Below, piece after piece: positions 1 to 8,415 of a stretch of DNA of 64,000 nt. Location: contig NZ_JANYMP010000003.1 in NCBI RefSeq assembly GCF_025061645.1, positions 124,001-188,000 on the forward strand. Reading direction: 5' to 3'. The notes below the pieces were generated by a model. The model searched no databases. It saw only the letters and a program-made list of their open reading frames with translations, and had not been told where the DNA came from. Origin of the DNA: Umezawaea endophytica. Its GTDB lineage: Bacteria; Actinomycetota; Actinomycetes; Mycobacteriales; Pseudonocardiaceae. Within the stretch, counting starts at the first letter, position 1, and each line of letters starts with the position of its first letter. The position numbers and the translations under genes are program-made.

Positions 1-133
1 TGACCTGCGCCTCGGCCAGGATCCGGTCGACCCCGACGGAGTGGATGCCCTCCGCGTAGAAGATCCCGCTCGCCGTGGTGAGCAGCCGGGTTCGCGCCTC
101 GGACGGCCTGCTCTCAAGTTCACCGCGCACCAT
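1..133 (-). CDS. TetR-family regulator, N-terminal fragment (runs off the left edge)
   Basis: Only the first 44 codons are inside the window, read leftward from an ATG at 133. They encode a typical TetR N-terminus: an Arg-rich start, then RTRLLTTASGIFYAEGIHS and VGVDRILAEA, which match helix 1 and the first part of the helix-turn-helix. The ligand domain lies outside the window, so its target cannot be judged. It is divergent from the TetR gene that follows, with about 56 bp between starts, so both probably share one operator region. The two regulators resemble each other in helix 1 (LFYAQG here versus IFYAEG there), which suggests related or duplicated regulators. Confidence 0.85.
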   Translation of the reverse strand, partial: MVRGELESRPSEARTRLLTTASGIFYAEGIHSVGVDRILAEAQV

Positions 134-145
134 CGGACCATAATA

Positions 146-168
146 GCGAAAGAACGTTCGGTCTTCCA
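146..168. promoter_or_regulatory. Probable TetR operator between divergent TetR genes
   Basis: The 8-bp perfect palindrome GAACGTTC sits at 152-159 between the two divergent TetR starts. It is flanked by purine-rich and pyrimidine-rich sequence (GAAA left, GGTCTT right). Its position and symmetry fit autoregulation by one or both TetR proteins. The assignment is an inference from position; no binding data are visible. Confidence 0.45.
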
Positions 169-189
169 TTCGGCCGACTCGGCGCGGGA

Positions 190-780
190 GTGCGCGAGGT
201 CCGTATCGTGGTCGCGGTGAACCCGTCGATGCGAGAGCGGCTGCTAGAGGCCGCGACCGAACTCTTCTACGCGCAGGGCCTTCGAGCGGTCAGCGCCGAC
301 AAGGTCATCGATCGGGTGGGCACCACGAAGGTGACGTTCTACCGGCACTTCAGGACCAAGGACGACCTGATCGTGGCGTACCTGGAGCAGACGGCCGCCC
401 TGGAGCGCCAGAGCGTCGGAGGGGCCATCGCCAAGGCCGACGGCGACGTCGACGAGGCGCTCCGGTTCATCGGCGAGGAGATCGGGAAAGCGGCCTGCGC
501 TCCGGGATTCCGCGGGTGCGCCTTCATCAACGCCGCCGCCGAGTACCCCGACCCCGAGAGCCCCGTGCGCCGGGTCGTGGACGCTCACCGGTCCTGGTAC
601 CAGAGGACGCTCGACCAGCTCATCTCCCCGCTCGACCTGCCGGACCGGGCCACCGCCGCCGAAACGCTCCTCCTGCTGCGCGACGGCGCCATGATCGCCG
701 GCTACCTCGGCGAACCGAGCCGCACGGCCGACGCGTTCCTGCGGGGCTGCGACGCCGTGATCCACGGCGGCAGGCGCTGA
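190..780 (+). CDS. TetR-family transcriptional regulator
   Basis: The protein is about 196 residues. Helix 1 (RERLLEAATELFYAQGLR) and the HTH with the recognition segment KVTFYRHFRTKDDLI fall at about residues 15-60, and a helical ligand domain follows. The longest start is GTG 190. GTG 217 and ATG 229 are alternatives, and ATG 229 lies closest to the usual TetR beginning. CGCAF in the middle is a Cys-containing segment common in regulators of the YcdC/LfrR type. The gene is divergent from another TetR gene and convergent with ohr, with a strong hairpin between. Role: most likely a repressor of the leftward or its own gene; the inducer is unknown. Confidence 0.85.
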   Translation: MREVRIVVAVNPSMRERLLEAATELFYAQGLRAVSADKVIDRVGTTKVTFYRHFRTKDDLIVAYLEQTAALERQSVGGAIAKADGDVDEALRFIGEEIGKAACAPGFRGCAFINAAAEYPDPESPVRRVVDAHRSWYQRTLDQLISPLDLPDRATAAETLLLLRDGAMIAGYLGEPSRTADAFLRGCDAVIHGGRR

Positions 781-802
781 CCGCCCCTCCACAGTGGAGC
801 GA

Positions 803-836
803 CGGTGGCCGTGACCGGACGGGGTCACGGCCACCG
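803..836. terminator. Bidirectional terminator hairpin
   Basis: A perfect 14-bp inverted repeat (803-816 with 823-836, beginning CGGTGGCCG) has a 6-nt loop. It sits exactly between the stop of the plus-strand TetR gene and the stop of the minus-strand ohr gene. There is no T-run, which is usual for high-GC actinomycetes. Confidence 0.8.
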
Positions 837-844
837 AACCGTGA

Positions 845-1273
845 TCAGGCGACGGAGGCTTCGAGCGTCACCGGGACGTTGCCGCGGGTGGCGTTGGAGT
901 AGGGGCAGCCCACGTGCGCGGCCTCGACGAGTTCGTCAGCGGTGCCCTGGTCCAGTCCGGGGAGCTGGACGTGGAGCGCGGCGCTGAGGCTGAAGCCGCC
1001 TTCCGGGGTGGGGTGCACGCTCACCCGCGCCACCACCGAGGAGTCGTCGATCCGCACCTTCCGCTGCCCCGCGACGAGCTTGAGCACCGAGTGGAAGCAC
1101 GAGGACCACCCCACCGCGAACAACTGCTCGGGGTTGGTCGCGCCGCCGGGACCACCCAGCTCCTTCGGAAGCGCCAGCGAGACGTCGAGCAGCCCGTCGT
1201 CGGTGCGCCCGCGACCTCCCGCCCGGCCGTTGCCGGTCGAGGTCGCGGTCGCCGTGTACAGGGATTCGGCCAT
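845..1273 (-). CDS. ohr: Organic hydroperoxide resistance protein (OsmC/Ohr family)
   Basis: This is a 142-residue thiol peroxidase that reduces organic hydroperoxides in the cytoplasm. Both catalytic cysteines are present: the peroxidatic Cys59 in NPEQLFAVGWSSCF and the resolving Cys123 in GCPYSNATRGN. The second motif is the Ohr hallmark that separates it from OsmC. The start is placed at ATG 1273 (MAESLYTATAT), with AGGAGC just upstream; this gives the usual family length, whereas the longer reading frame adds a non-conserved tail. No MarR-type ohrR lies next to it, but a palindrome is centred 25 bp upstream of the start (see 1289-1308), so regulation by a repressor encoded elsewhere is likely. 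Confidence 0.95.
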   Translation of the reverse strand: MAESLYTATATSTGNGRAGGRGRTDDGLLDVSLALPKELGGPGGATNPEQLFAVGWSSCFHSVLKLVAGQRKVRIDDSSVVARVSVHPTPEGGFSLSAALHVQLPGLDQGTADELVEAAHVGCPYSNATRGNVPVTLEASVA

Positions 1274-1288
1274 GAGTGGCTCCTCAGG

Positions 1289-1308
1289 TAGACGAACTAG
1301 TAACTCTA
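1289..1308. promoter_or_regulatory. Palindromic operator upstream of ohr
   Basis: The sequence has the form TAGA-N3-ACTAGT-N3-TCTA and is symmetric at all 14 specified positions. It lies 16 bp upstream of the ohr start, where a repressor would block transcription. A 16-bp segment (1287-1302) recurs inverted at 1427-1442 with one mismatch. Function as an OhrR/MarR-type operator is inferred. Confidence 0.6.
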
Positions 1309-1426
1309 CCAACTGAACGTAGCAGTGCCTGACGCCGAACACCACGCCCGCCCCCGCACGGGAAACCCCAAGCCTGACTGGAAGACGGCGCGATCACCTC
1401 CCGTTGGCGATGACCTATGGTGGACG

Positions 1427-1442
1427 TACCAGTTCGTCTACC
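1427..1442. promoter_or_regulatory. Second, inverted copy of the ohr operator half
   Basis: TACCAGTTCGTCTACC is the reverse complement of 1287-1302 with one difference in 16. Read on the minus strand it gives TAGA-N3-ACTGGT-N3-TCCA, a slightly degraded version of the palindrome at 1289-1308. It lies about 100 bp before the hydrolase at 1544, in otherwise featureless sequence. It could be an auxiliary operator. Confidence 0.45.
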
Positions 1443-1513
1443 CCGACGATCCGCATCGCCATCGGCAACCCGCCCCAGCCCCGCTAGTGACAACGGACAT
1501 CTCAGGCGTTACG

Positions 1514-1534
1514 TTGTAGCGTACGTTACATACA
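1514..1534 (+). promoter_or_regulatory. Shared 21-bp element before the catabolic operon
   Basis: The block begins TTGTAGCG and ends CGTTACATACA. The same orientation and end occur before the minus-strand hydrolase at 13937-13917 (17 of 21 positions equal, the last 11 identical). Here it sits directly before the ribosome binding site GGAGG and 10 bp before the start codon. The inner part GTAGCGTACGTTAC is nearly palindromic. A common operator or core promoter for the catabolic regulon is the likely role, with the local IclR protein as candidate binder. Confidence 0.6.
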
Positions 1535-1543
1535 GGAGGTCGA

Positions 1544-2341
1544 ATGCCAGGTCAGACGGTCGCCGGAGAGCAACGGAAAGCCCCCAAACCCGTGCTCGTG
1601 CTGCTGCACGGCGGAGGCCCCGGCGTCGACGCGAGGAGCAACTGGCGCACGGTGCGGCCCCGCCTCTCCGAGCGCTTCGACTGCGTCGCGCCCGACCTGC
1701 TCGGCTTCGGCAGCCAGGTCGTGCTGGCGGCGGCGGAACAGGACCTGCCGCGAGGTCCGACGGCCTGGGCGCGGGCCCGCGCCCGCCAGGTCCTGCAACT
1801 CCTGGACCGGATGGGCTTGGCGCGCGTCCACGTCCTGGGCAACTCGGCCGCGGGCGGAGCCGCCGCGCTGGCGCTGCTGGCGACGGCACCCGACCGGGTC
1901 GAGAAGACGATCGTCATGGGCGGCGCGGGCACGGGTCCACTTCCACCGCGCGTCCCCTTCTACGACGACCCGACGCGGGACTCGATGAGGGCGGCGCTGG
2001 GCCGCCTCGTCGCCGACGAGCACGACCACCCGGACCTCCTCGAAGAACTCACCGGCTACCGGCACGCGCAGGCGCTGCGGCCCGGTGCCGAGGTGGCGTT
2101 CCGCGCCATGTTCCTCCCCGACGCCGCAGAGGTCCCGCGACTCGACCTGTCCACTGTCGACAGTCCGGTCCTGGCCCTGCACGGCGAGCGGGATCGCGTC
2201 GCGCCGGTCACAGTGTCGGAACGCCTCGTGGCGGCGCTCCCCCAGGCCCGCCTCGAGGTCGTCGAGGGGGCGGGCCACTGGATCCACGTCGACCGCCCGG
2301 ACGAGTTCTGCGGTCACGTAGAGAGGTTCCTCGCACCATGA
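1544..2341 (+). CDS. Alpha/beta hydrolase, meta-cleavage C-C hydrolase type
   Basis: The protein has 265 residues. The N-terminal HGGGPGVDARSNW segment is the oxyanion-hole signature of C-C bond hydrolases (MhpC/BphD/HsaD family), which split ring-cleavage products into a dienoate and an acid. The catalytic triad is visible as Ser101 (GNSAAGG), Asp217 (GERD) and His245 (AGHW). RBS AGGAGG lies 6 nt before ATG 1544. It is the first gene of a seven-gene run and overlaps the FAD monooxygenase by ATGA. A second, different C-C hydrolase lies at 13088, so this one may act on a different intermediate or as an esterase/amidase. Confidence 0.85.
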   Translation: MPGQTVAGEQRKAPKPVLVLLHGGGPGVDARSNWRTVRPRLSERFDCVAPDLLGFGSQVVLAAAEQDLPRGPTAWARARARQVLQLLDRMGLARVHVLGNSAAGGAAALALLATAPDRVEKTIVMGGAGTGPLPPRVPFYDDPTRDSMRAALGRLVADEHDHPDLLEELTGYRHAQALRPGAEVAFRAMFLPDAAEVPRLDLSTVDSPVLALHGERDRVAPVTVSERLVAALPQARLEVVEGAGHWIHVDRPDEFCGHVERFLAP

Positions 2342-3960
2342 GCGGCACAGGTGACGACGTCGGCGTCCTCGTGGTGGGGGCGGGCCCGACCGGACTGACC
2401 CTCGGTCTCGACCTCGCGCGGCGCGGGGTTCCGTGCCGGATCGTCGAGGCCACGACCGAACGCGCCGCGAACCCGCGCTGCAACACGACTTCGGCGCGCT
2501 CGATGGAGATCTTCCGCCGGCTGGGCGTGGCCGACGACGTGCGCGAGGCCGGTCTCCCCCGCGACCACCCGACCTCGATCCAGTACCGCACCACCCTCCG
2601 GGGCCCGGAGATCCACCGCATCCCGCTCCCCTCGTCCGGCGCGGTGCTGGAGGGCCTCGGGCGCGAGGGGTGGCCGACGCCGGAGCCGCAGCACCGGATC
2701 TCCCAGCTCTTCCTGGAACCCATCCTGGAGCGGCACGCCGACCGCGCCCCCGGCCTGACCGTCGAGCGCGGGTGCAGGCTGGTCGACCTGCGGCAGCACG
2801 CGGACCACGTCGAGGCGACCGTGGAGTCCGACGGGCGGACCAGGACCCTCCGGTGCGAGTACGTGGTGGGCTGCGACGGCGCCCACAGCGTCGTGCGGCG
2901 CCACCTCGGCGTTCGGTACCGCGGTGTCGAGGCGATCCGGAGGTTCGTGTCGACCTTCGTGCGGTCGCCCGAACTCGGTCGCCTGGCGGCGCGGGACCCG
3001 GCCTGGACCTACTGGACCTTCGGCCGCAGGCCGTCGGCCCTCATCGCCGTCGACGGGGAGGACCTCTGGCTCAACCACGTCGCCTTCGACCCGGACCACG
3101 ACACCGACGCCGAGGACCCCGAACAGCTCCTCCAGGAGGCCGTGGGCGGTCCCGTCGAGCACGAGGTGCTGGGGGTGGTCCGGTGGACGGGCCGCCAACT
3201 GGTCGCCGACGGCTACCAGCGGGGCAGGGTGTTCCTGGCTGGCGACGCGGCGCACCTCTGGATCCCGGTCGGCGGGTTCGGGATGAACGCCGGGATCCAG
3301 GACGCCGCCACGCTCGCGTGGATGCTGGCCGCCGTGCACCGGGGGTGGGCCCCGACCGCGCTGCTGGGCGCCTACGAGCTGGAGCGGAAGCCCGTCGGGG
3401 AGCAGTTCGCCGACGCCGTGGGCAGAGCGGCGCGCGCCTCGCTCGCCGAGGTCTCGCCCGACATCCACCTCCCCGGCACCGCGGGCGACCTCGCGCGCGC
3501 TGACCTCGCGCGGCGGCTGGCGACGACCGAACCGCACCGGTACTCCCCCGACGGCTTCAGTTTCGGCTACCACTACGCGGACTCGCCGATCGTGCTCGGC
3601 GGTGACGCGCGGCCACCCGTGGACCTGGGCACCTACGACCGCGTGGCACGACCGGGCTTCCGCCTCCCGCACGTCTGGTTCCCCGACGGGCGGTCGGTCC
3701 TCGACGTGCTCGGCCCGGACTTCACGCTCGTCCGGACCGGCGGCGGGACCGACGTCAGCGCCTGGGAGACCGCCGCCGCGGAACTCGGCGTCCCCCTGAC
3801 CGTGCTCGACCTCCCGGAGCGGTGGCCGAAGCACTACCCGTCCGACCTCGTCCTCGTGCGCCCCGACCAGCACGTCGCCTGGATGGGAGCCACCCACGAC
3901 CGGCCCGGCGAAGTCCTCGGGACCGCGACCGGCAGGTTTCTCCCACCCCCGACGCCGTAA
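2338..3960 (+). CDS. FAD-dependent aromatic hydroxylase (MhpA/PheA-like)
   Basis: The protein has 540 residues and belongs to the class A flavoprotein monooxygenases, which hydroxylate phenolic rings with NAD(P)H and O2. Visible motifs are the FAD dinucleotide fold GAGPTG (near residue 14), the DG motif GCDGAHSVVR (near 180) and the GD motif GRVFLAGDAAH followed by PVGGFGMNAGIQDA (near 300). A thioredoxin-like C-terminal region (about 430-540), typical of the large phenol-hydroxylase subgroup, is also present. It overlaps the preceding hydrolase by 4 nt and precedes HyuA by 19 bp. It probably makes the catechol-type substrate for the extradiol dioxygenase at 12207. The exact substrate is not deducible. 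Confidence 0.9.
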   Translation: MSGTGDDVGVLVVGAGPTGLTLGLDLARRGVPCRIVEATTERAANPRCNTTSARSMEIFRRLGVADDVREAGLPRDHPTSIQYRTTLRGPEIHRIPLPSSGAVLEGLGREGWPTPEPQHRISQLFLEPILERHADRAPGLTVERGCRLVDLRQHADHVEATVESDGRTRTLRCEYVVGCDGAHSVVRRHLGVRYRGVEAIRRFVSTFVRSPELGRLAARDPAWTYWTFGRRPSALIAVDGEDLWLNHVAFDPDHDTDAEDPEQLLQEAVGGPVEHEVLGVVRWTGRQLVADGYQRGRVFLAGDAAHLWIPVGGFGMNAGIQDAATLAWMLAAVHRGWAPTALLGAYELERKPVGEQFADAVGRAARASLAEVSPDIHLPGTAGDLARADLARRLATTEPHRYSPDGFSFGYHYADSPIVLGGDARPPVDLGTYDRVARPGFRLPHVWFPDGRSVLDVLGPDFTLVRTGGGTDVSAWETAAAELGVPLTVLDLPERWPKHYPSDLVLVRPDQHVAWMGATHDRPGEVLGTATGRFLPPPTP

Positions 3961-3979
3961 CAGCAAGCAGGAGAAGCAC

Positions 3980-6082
3980 ATGGCATACGCACTAGGGATC
4001 GACGTGGGTGGCACCTTCACCGACGCCGTCGCCTCGGACGGCGTGGACCGGATCGTGTCGGCCAAGACCCACACGACCCCGCCGAACCGGGAGGTCGGCG
4101 TCCTGCGCGCCATCGAGGAGCTCGCCGCCGAACTCGGCGTCGAGGTGGGCGAACTGCTCGCGCAGACAGACTTCATCGCGCACGGCACGACGGCCTCGAT
4201 CAACGCGCTCGTCCAGGGGACGGTGGCCGACGTCGGGCTCATCGCCACCAAGGGCCACCGCGACTCGATCTACATCATGAACGCGGAGGGCCGCACGCTC
4301 GGCCGGTCGGCCCACGAGATCCAGGACACGCTCCGGCAGCGCAAGCCCGCCCCGCTCATCCCGAAGTACCGGGCCCTGGAGGTCACCGAGCGGATCGACC
4401 ACGCGGGCAAAGTCCTCGTCCCCCTCGACGAGGACGAGGTCAGGCGGGTCGCGCGGGCGCTGGTGGAGCAGGGCGTCGAGGCCATCGCCGTGTGCCTGCT
4501 GTGGTCGTTCAAGAACCCCGACCACGAGCGGCGGGTCCGCGAGCTGGTCCACGAGGTCGCACCCGACCTGTACGTCACGCTCTCCTCCGACGTCAGCCCG
4601 CGCATCCGCGAGTTCGCCCGGACGTCGACGACGATCATGAACGCCCAGGTCGGACCGCGGCTGCGCACCTACCTGGAACCGCTGCGGCGGCAGCTCGAGG
4701 ATGGCGGGCTGAAGGGGCCGCTGCTGGTCATGCAGAGCGAGGGCGGCACGATCACCGCCGAGCGCGCGCCCGAGCACGCCATCACGACGATCGGTTCGGT
4801 CCTCTCCGGCGGTGTGATCGGTGGCCTGCGCCTGGCCGAACAACTCGGGCACCGCAACGTCATCACGACCGACGTCGGCGGCACCACGTTCCTGGCCGGG
4901 CTCATCGTCGACGGCGAACCGCTGATGGCGCCCGGCTCCATCGTCAACCAGTTCCCGATCAACGCGGCGACCATCCGCGTGCACACCATCGGCTCGGGCG
5001 GCGGCGCGCTCGCGTCCGTGGACGCCGGGGGCAACCTGCGGCTCGGCCCGCGGAGCGCCGAGGCGGTCCCCGGCCCAGCCTGCTACGGCAACGGCGGCAC
5101 CAGGCCGACCAACACCGACGCGAACCTGGTGCTGGGCGTCCTCGACGAGCGCGGGCTGCTCGGCGGGCGCAAGCCGTTGCGGAAGGACCTCGCCAGGGAA
5201 GCCATCCGCGAGCACGTCGCCGAGCCGCTCGGCCTCACGGTCGAGGAGGCGGCGATAGCGATCCACGAGGTGCAGAACGCCCAGGCGGGTGACCTGCTGC
5301 GCCGTGCCGTGGTGCAGGCGGGGTACGACCCGCGGGACTTCGTCGCCTACGCGTTCGGCGGCGCGGGCCCCGCGCACTGCGCCGGCTACTGCCGGGACCT
5401 GGGCGTGCGGGAGGTCGTCGTGCCGCTCGGCCCGGTCGCGTCCGCGTTCTCGGCGTACGGGCTCGCGGCGTCGGACGTCGTGGTGAGCGCCGAACTCTCG
5501 GACCCCTCCACCTTCCCGGTCGACCCGGCCGTGCTCGAAGCGCACTACGCCCGGCTGCGGGCCGAGCTCGACCGGGCGCTCAACCGGCAGCAGGTGAAGT
5601 TCCAGGACGTGGTCCTGCACCGGGAGGTCGACCTCCGCTACTCGATGCAGGTCTACGAGCTCTCGGTCCCGGTGCCCGACGGCGCGTTCACCGAGCGCAC
5701 CGGGCAGGAGGTCCTGGACCGCTTCGAGGAGCAGTACGAGCGGATCAACGGTTCCGGCGCCGGCTACCGCGAAGCGGGCGTCCAGGCCATCACCTACCGC
5801 ATGCGGGCCAAGGCGAGCCTCGGTTTCCCGGTCGCGCTGCCGGAGATCGACGAGGCGGACGGGCCGGACCCGTCGGCGGCGCTGCTCGAACGGCGCCCGG
5901 TGTGCCTGGACTCGCAGATCGGCTACGCGCCGACCCCCGTCTACGACTACTCGCGGCTGCGGGCCGGGCACGAGATCGCCGGTCCGGCGGTCGTCGACGT
6001 GCCGACCACGGTCGTCGTCATCCCGGCGGGCGTCCTCGGACGCGTCGACCGCCTCGGCAACCTCGTCATGAGCTACCAGTGA
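3980..6082 (+). CDS. Hydantoinase/oxoprolinase/acetone-carboxylase A-type subunit
   Basis: The protein has 700 residues and belongs to the HyuA family (ASKHA fold), which uses ATP to activate a lactam, hydantoin or enolate. The phosphate-binding motif GIDVGGTFTD is at residues 6-15 and the second motif TTDVGGTT near residue 297. A hydantoinase N-region of about 190 residues and a C-terminal domain follow the family layout. RBS AGCAGGAGAAG precedes ATG 3980. The gene is followed 11 bp later by HyuB. Known members hydrolyse 5-oxoproline, N-methylhydantoin or caprolactam, or carboxylate acetone or acetophenone; the zinc ribbon on the partner favours the carboxylase side. The substrate is unknown. 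Confidence 0.85.
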   Translation: MAYALGIDVGGTFTDAVASDGVDRIVSAKTHTTPPNREVGVLRAIEELAAELGVEVGELLAQTDFIAHGTTASINALVQGTVADVGLIATKGHRDSIYIMNAEGRTLGRSAHEIQDTLRQRKPAPLIPKYRALEVTERIDHAGKVLVPLDEDEVRRVARALVEQGVEAIAVCLLWSFKNPDHERRVRELVHEVAPDLYVTLSSDVSPRIREFARTSTTIMNAQVGPRLRTYLEPLRRQLEDGGLKGPLLVMQSEGGTITAERAPEHAITTIGSVLSGGVIGGLRLAEQLGHRNVITTDVGGTTFLAGLIVDGEPLMAPGSIVNQFPINAATIRVHTIGSGGGALASVDAGGNLRLGPRSAEAVPGPACYGNGGTRPTNTDANLVLGVLDERGLLGGRKPLRKDLAREAIREHVAEPLGLTVEEAAIAIHEVQNAQAGDLLRRAVVQAGYDPRDFVAYAFGGAGPAHCAGYCRDLGVREVVVPLGPVASAFSAYGLAASDVVVSAELSDPSTFPVDPAVLEAHYARLRAELDRALNRQQVKFQDVVLHREVDLRYSMQVYELSVPVPDGAFTERTGQEVLDRFEEQYERINGSGAGYREAGVQAITYRMRAKASLGFPVALPEIDEADGPDPSAALLERRPVCLDSQIGYAPTPVYDYSRLRAGHEIAGPAVVDVPTTVVVIPAGVLGRVDRLGNLVMSYQ

Positions 6083-6093
6083 GGACATCGGCC

Positions 6094-8415
6094 ATGCGCA
6101 CCACCATCCCCGGCTCGGAGGCGTTCACCAGCCGCCCCGTGCCCCGTGAGGAGCTGCTGGAGCAGATCTCGCCCGACCTCGTCCTGCACCGGGTCGACGA
6201 CCGGCGGGTCGACGACGTCAGCGCCCTCACCTACGAGGTCGTCCGCCACCGGCTGTGGGCCATCACGCAGGAGATGGGCGAGACCCTGCGCAGGATGTCG
6301 GGATCGCACGTGGTCACCGAGTCCAACGACTACAACTTCTCGATCTGCGACGAGATCGGCGACCAGGTGCAGGTCGGCACCTACAACATCGGCCTGATCG
6401 GCTCCATGGACCTGGCCATCTTCTGGACCCTGCGGAACCGCAGCGACAACCCCGGGATCGCCGAAGGCGACATGTTCCTGTGCAACGACCCGTGGATCGG
6501 CGGGGGCCTGCACCAGAACGACGCCGCGGTCCTCGCGCCGATCTTCCACGAGGGCAAGCTGTTCGGCTGGACGACCGCCATCGCGCACCAGGTGGACCTC
6601 GGCGGGTCTCGCCCCGGATCGTTCAGCCCGTCCGCGCAGGACGTGTTCGGCGAAGCGGTCCCCACCCCGCCCATCAAGGTCGTCCGGAACGGGGTGCTGC
6701 AACGGGACGTCGCCGACGCGTGGGTGCGGAGGTCACGGCTGCCGCACCTCGTCGGGCTCGACCTGCGGGCCAAGATCGCGGCGAACAAGAACGCCGCGGA
6801 CGGCGTGCTCAGGCTCATCGCCAAGTACGGCGCCGACGCGGTCAAGACGGTCATGCGGCGGATGATGGACGACGCCGAGACCCGGCTGCGGGCCAAGCTC
6901 ACCGCCCTGCCGGACGGCACCTGGTCCGCCGTGGGCTACCAGGAGCAGTCGCGGACCGGTGACCGCGGCCTGCACGCCATCAAGGTGGCGATGACCAAGG
7001 AGCACAACCGGCTCGTCTTCGACTTCCGCGGGACCGCCGAGCAGACGGGGATCATCAACTGCCCCTACCCCGGTCTGCGGGCGGGCATCGTGTTCACCCT
7101 GCTGCCGCTGCTCGCGGGGGACATCCCCTGGGCGGCGGGCGGCCTCATGCGCTGCTTCGAGATCGTCACCGACGAGCACACCATCACCAACGCCTCGTTC
7201 CCGGCCGCCGTCGGCAAGGGACCGTTCGGCCCGGCGTGGGGCGCGGGCAACCTCGTGGCCGAGGTGCTCGCGAAGATGCTGGACGCCGAGCCCGCGCACC
7301 GCGACGACGTCCAGTCGATCTGCAACGGCACGACCGACCTGTGCGTCGTGTCGGGCGTCGACGTGCGCGGCGGCGGCCGGAAGGGCTTCATCTCCCCGAT
7401 CTTCGACGTCATGGCGGGCGGGTACGGCGCCCAGGTCCACCACGACGGTGTCGACACCGGTGGTCGGCTGATCATCCCCTCCGCGCGGGCGCCCGACGTC
7501 GAGATGACCGAGTACCTCTACCCGCTGGTCGCGCTCTGGCGTCGCGAGCAGATCGACTCGGGCGGTCCCGGCAGGCAGCGCGGCGGCATGAGCGGGTCCG
7601 TCTGCTACGTGCAGCACCCGGACCAGACCGAGCCGATGTCCCTGGTGGTGTCCGGGACCGGGAAGGTGGCGAACCAGAACGTCGGCCTCGCGGGCGGCTA
7701 CCCAGGCAACTCGCAGCTCGACCTCGTCGTCCGAGGCATCGACCTGCCCCAGCTCAAGGGAGCGGTGACCATCCCCTCCGGGCTCGGTGAGCTGGGAGGG
7801 GAGACCGAGGTCCTGCCCTGCGAGGGCGAGTCGACCCTGGGCCGCGGCGACGCGCTGTACCTGCACTGGCAGGCGGGCGGGGGGTACGGCGACCCGCTGC
7901 TCCGCCCCGCCGAGGGCGTGCGCGAGGACGTCGCGCAGTTCCGCGTCTCGACCGCCGCCGCGCGGGACGTCTACGGGGTGGTGCTGCGCGGGGGTTTCGA
8001 GGTCGATCCCGACGCCACCGCGCTGGCGCGCCAGGAACTGTTGCGGCGCCGGGCGGTGGACGCGGGCCTCCCGGACGTGCCGGGGCGGGCCGCGTCCGGT
8101 CGACCGGAGCCCGGCCGCCGCCTCGACGACAACCTCGCCGTGGTGGACTCGGCGGACGGCCCGTCGGTCGCCTGCGCGCACTGCGGCACGGTCATCGGTC
8201 CCCTCGCGGACGGCGCGTTCTTCTCGTCGCTGGCCCGCCGCGACGCGCCCCCGAGCGAAGCGGGGCCGCACATCTGGTCGGACCCTTCGGTGTACACCGA
8301 CGTCCCGATCGTCTTCCGCCAGCTCTTCTGCCCGACGTGCCTCGTGGCCGTCCACTCCCGCGTGGTGCCGGTCGACCACCCGCTGCCCGCCGACGTCTTC
8401 AGGTCGTTCGGATGA
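6094..8415 (+). CDS. HyuB-type subunit with C-terminal zinc ribbon
   Basis: The protein has 773 residues. About 600 residues match HyuB, the partner that forms the active complex with HyuA; GGGLHQNDA and the GGSRPGS region are typical. The start is ATG 6094 with GAGGA upstream. The C-terminus is unusual: Cys694-x2-Cys697 (CAHC) and Cys746-x2-Cys749 (CPTC), spaced like the small zinc-binding gamma subunit of acetone and acetophenone carboxylases. Here it appears fused to the B subunit. This supports an ATP-dependent carboxylase or a lactam-opening enzyme working on an aromatic substrate. It overlaps the ABC ATPase gene by ATGA. Confidence 0.85.
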   Translation: MRTTIPGSEAFTSRPVPREELLEQISPDLVLHRVDDRRVDDVSALTYEVVRHRLWAITQEMGETLRRMSGSHVVTESNDYNFSICDEIGDQVQVGTYNIGLIGSMDLAIFWTLRNRSDNPGIAEGDMFLCNDPWIGGGLHQNDAAVLAPIFHEGKLFGWTTAIAHQVDLGGSRPGSFSPSAQDVFGEAVPTPPIKVVRNGVLQRDVADAWVRRSRLPHLVGLDLRAKIAANKNAADGVLRLIAKYGADAVKTVMRRMMDDAETRLRAKLTALPDGTWSAVGYQEQSRTGDRGLHAIKVAMTKEHNRLVFDFRGTAEQTGIINCPYPGLRAGIVFTLLPLLAGDIPWAAGGLMRCFEIVTDEHTITNASFPAAVGKGPFGPAWGAGNLVAEVLAKMLDAEPAHRDDVQSICNGTTDLCVVSGVDVRGGGRKGFISPIFDVMAGGYGAQVHHDGVDTGGRLIIPSARAPDVEMTEYLYPLVALWRREQIDSGGPGRQRGGMSGSVCYVQHPDQTEPMSLVVSGTGKVANQNVGLAGGYPGNSQLDLVVRGIDLPQLKGAVTIPSGLGELGGETEVLPCEGESTLGRGDALYLHWQAGGGYGDPLLRPAEGVREDVAQFRVSTAAARDVYGVVLRGGFEVDPDATALARQELLRRRAVDAGLPDVPGRAASGRPEPGRRLDDNLAVVDSADGPSVACAHCGTVIGPLADGAFFSSLARRDAPPSEAGPHIWSDPSVYTDVPIVFRQLFCPTCLVAVHSRVVPVDHPLPADVFRSFG

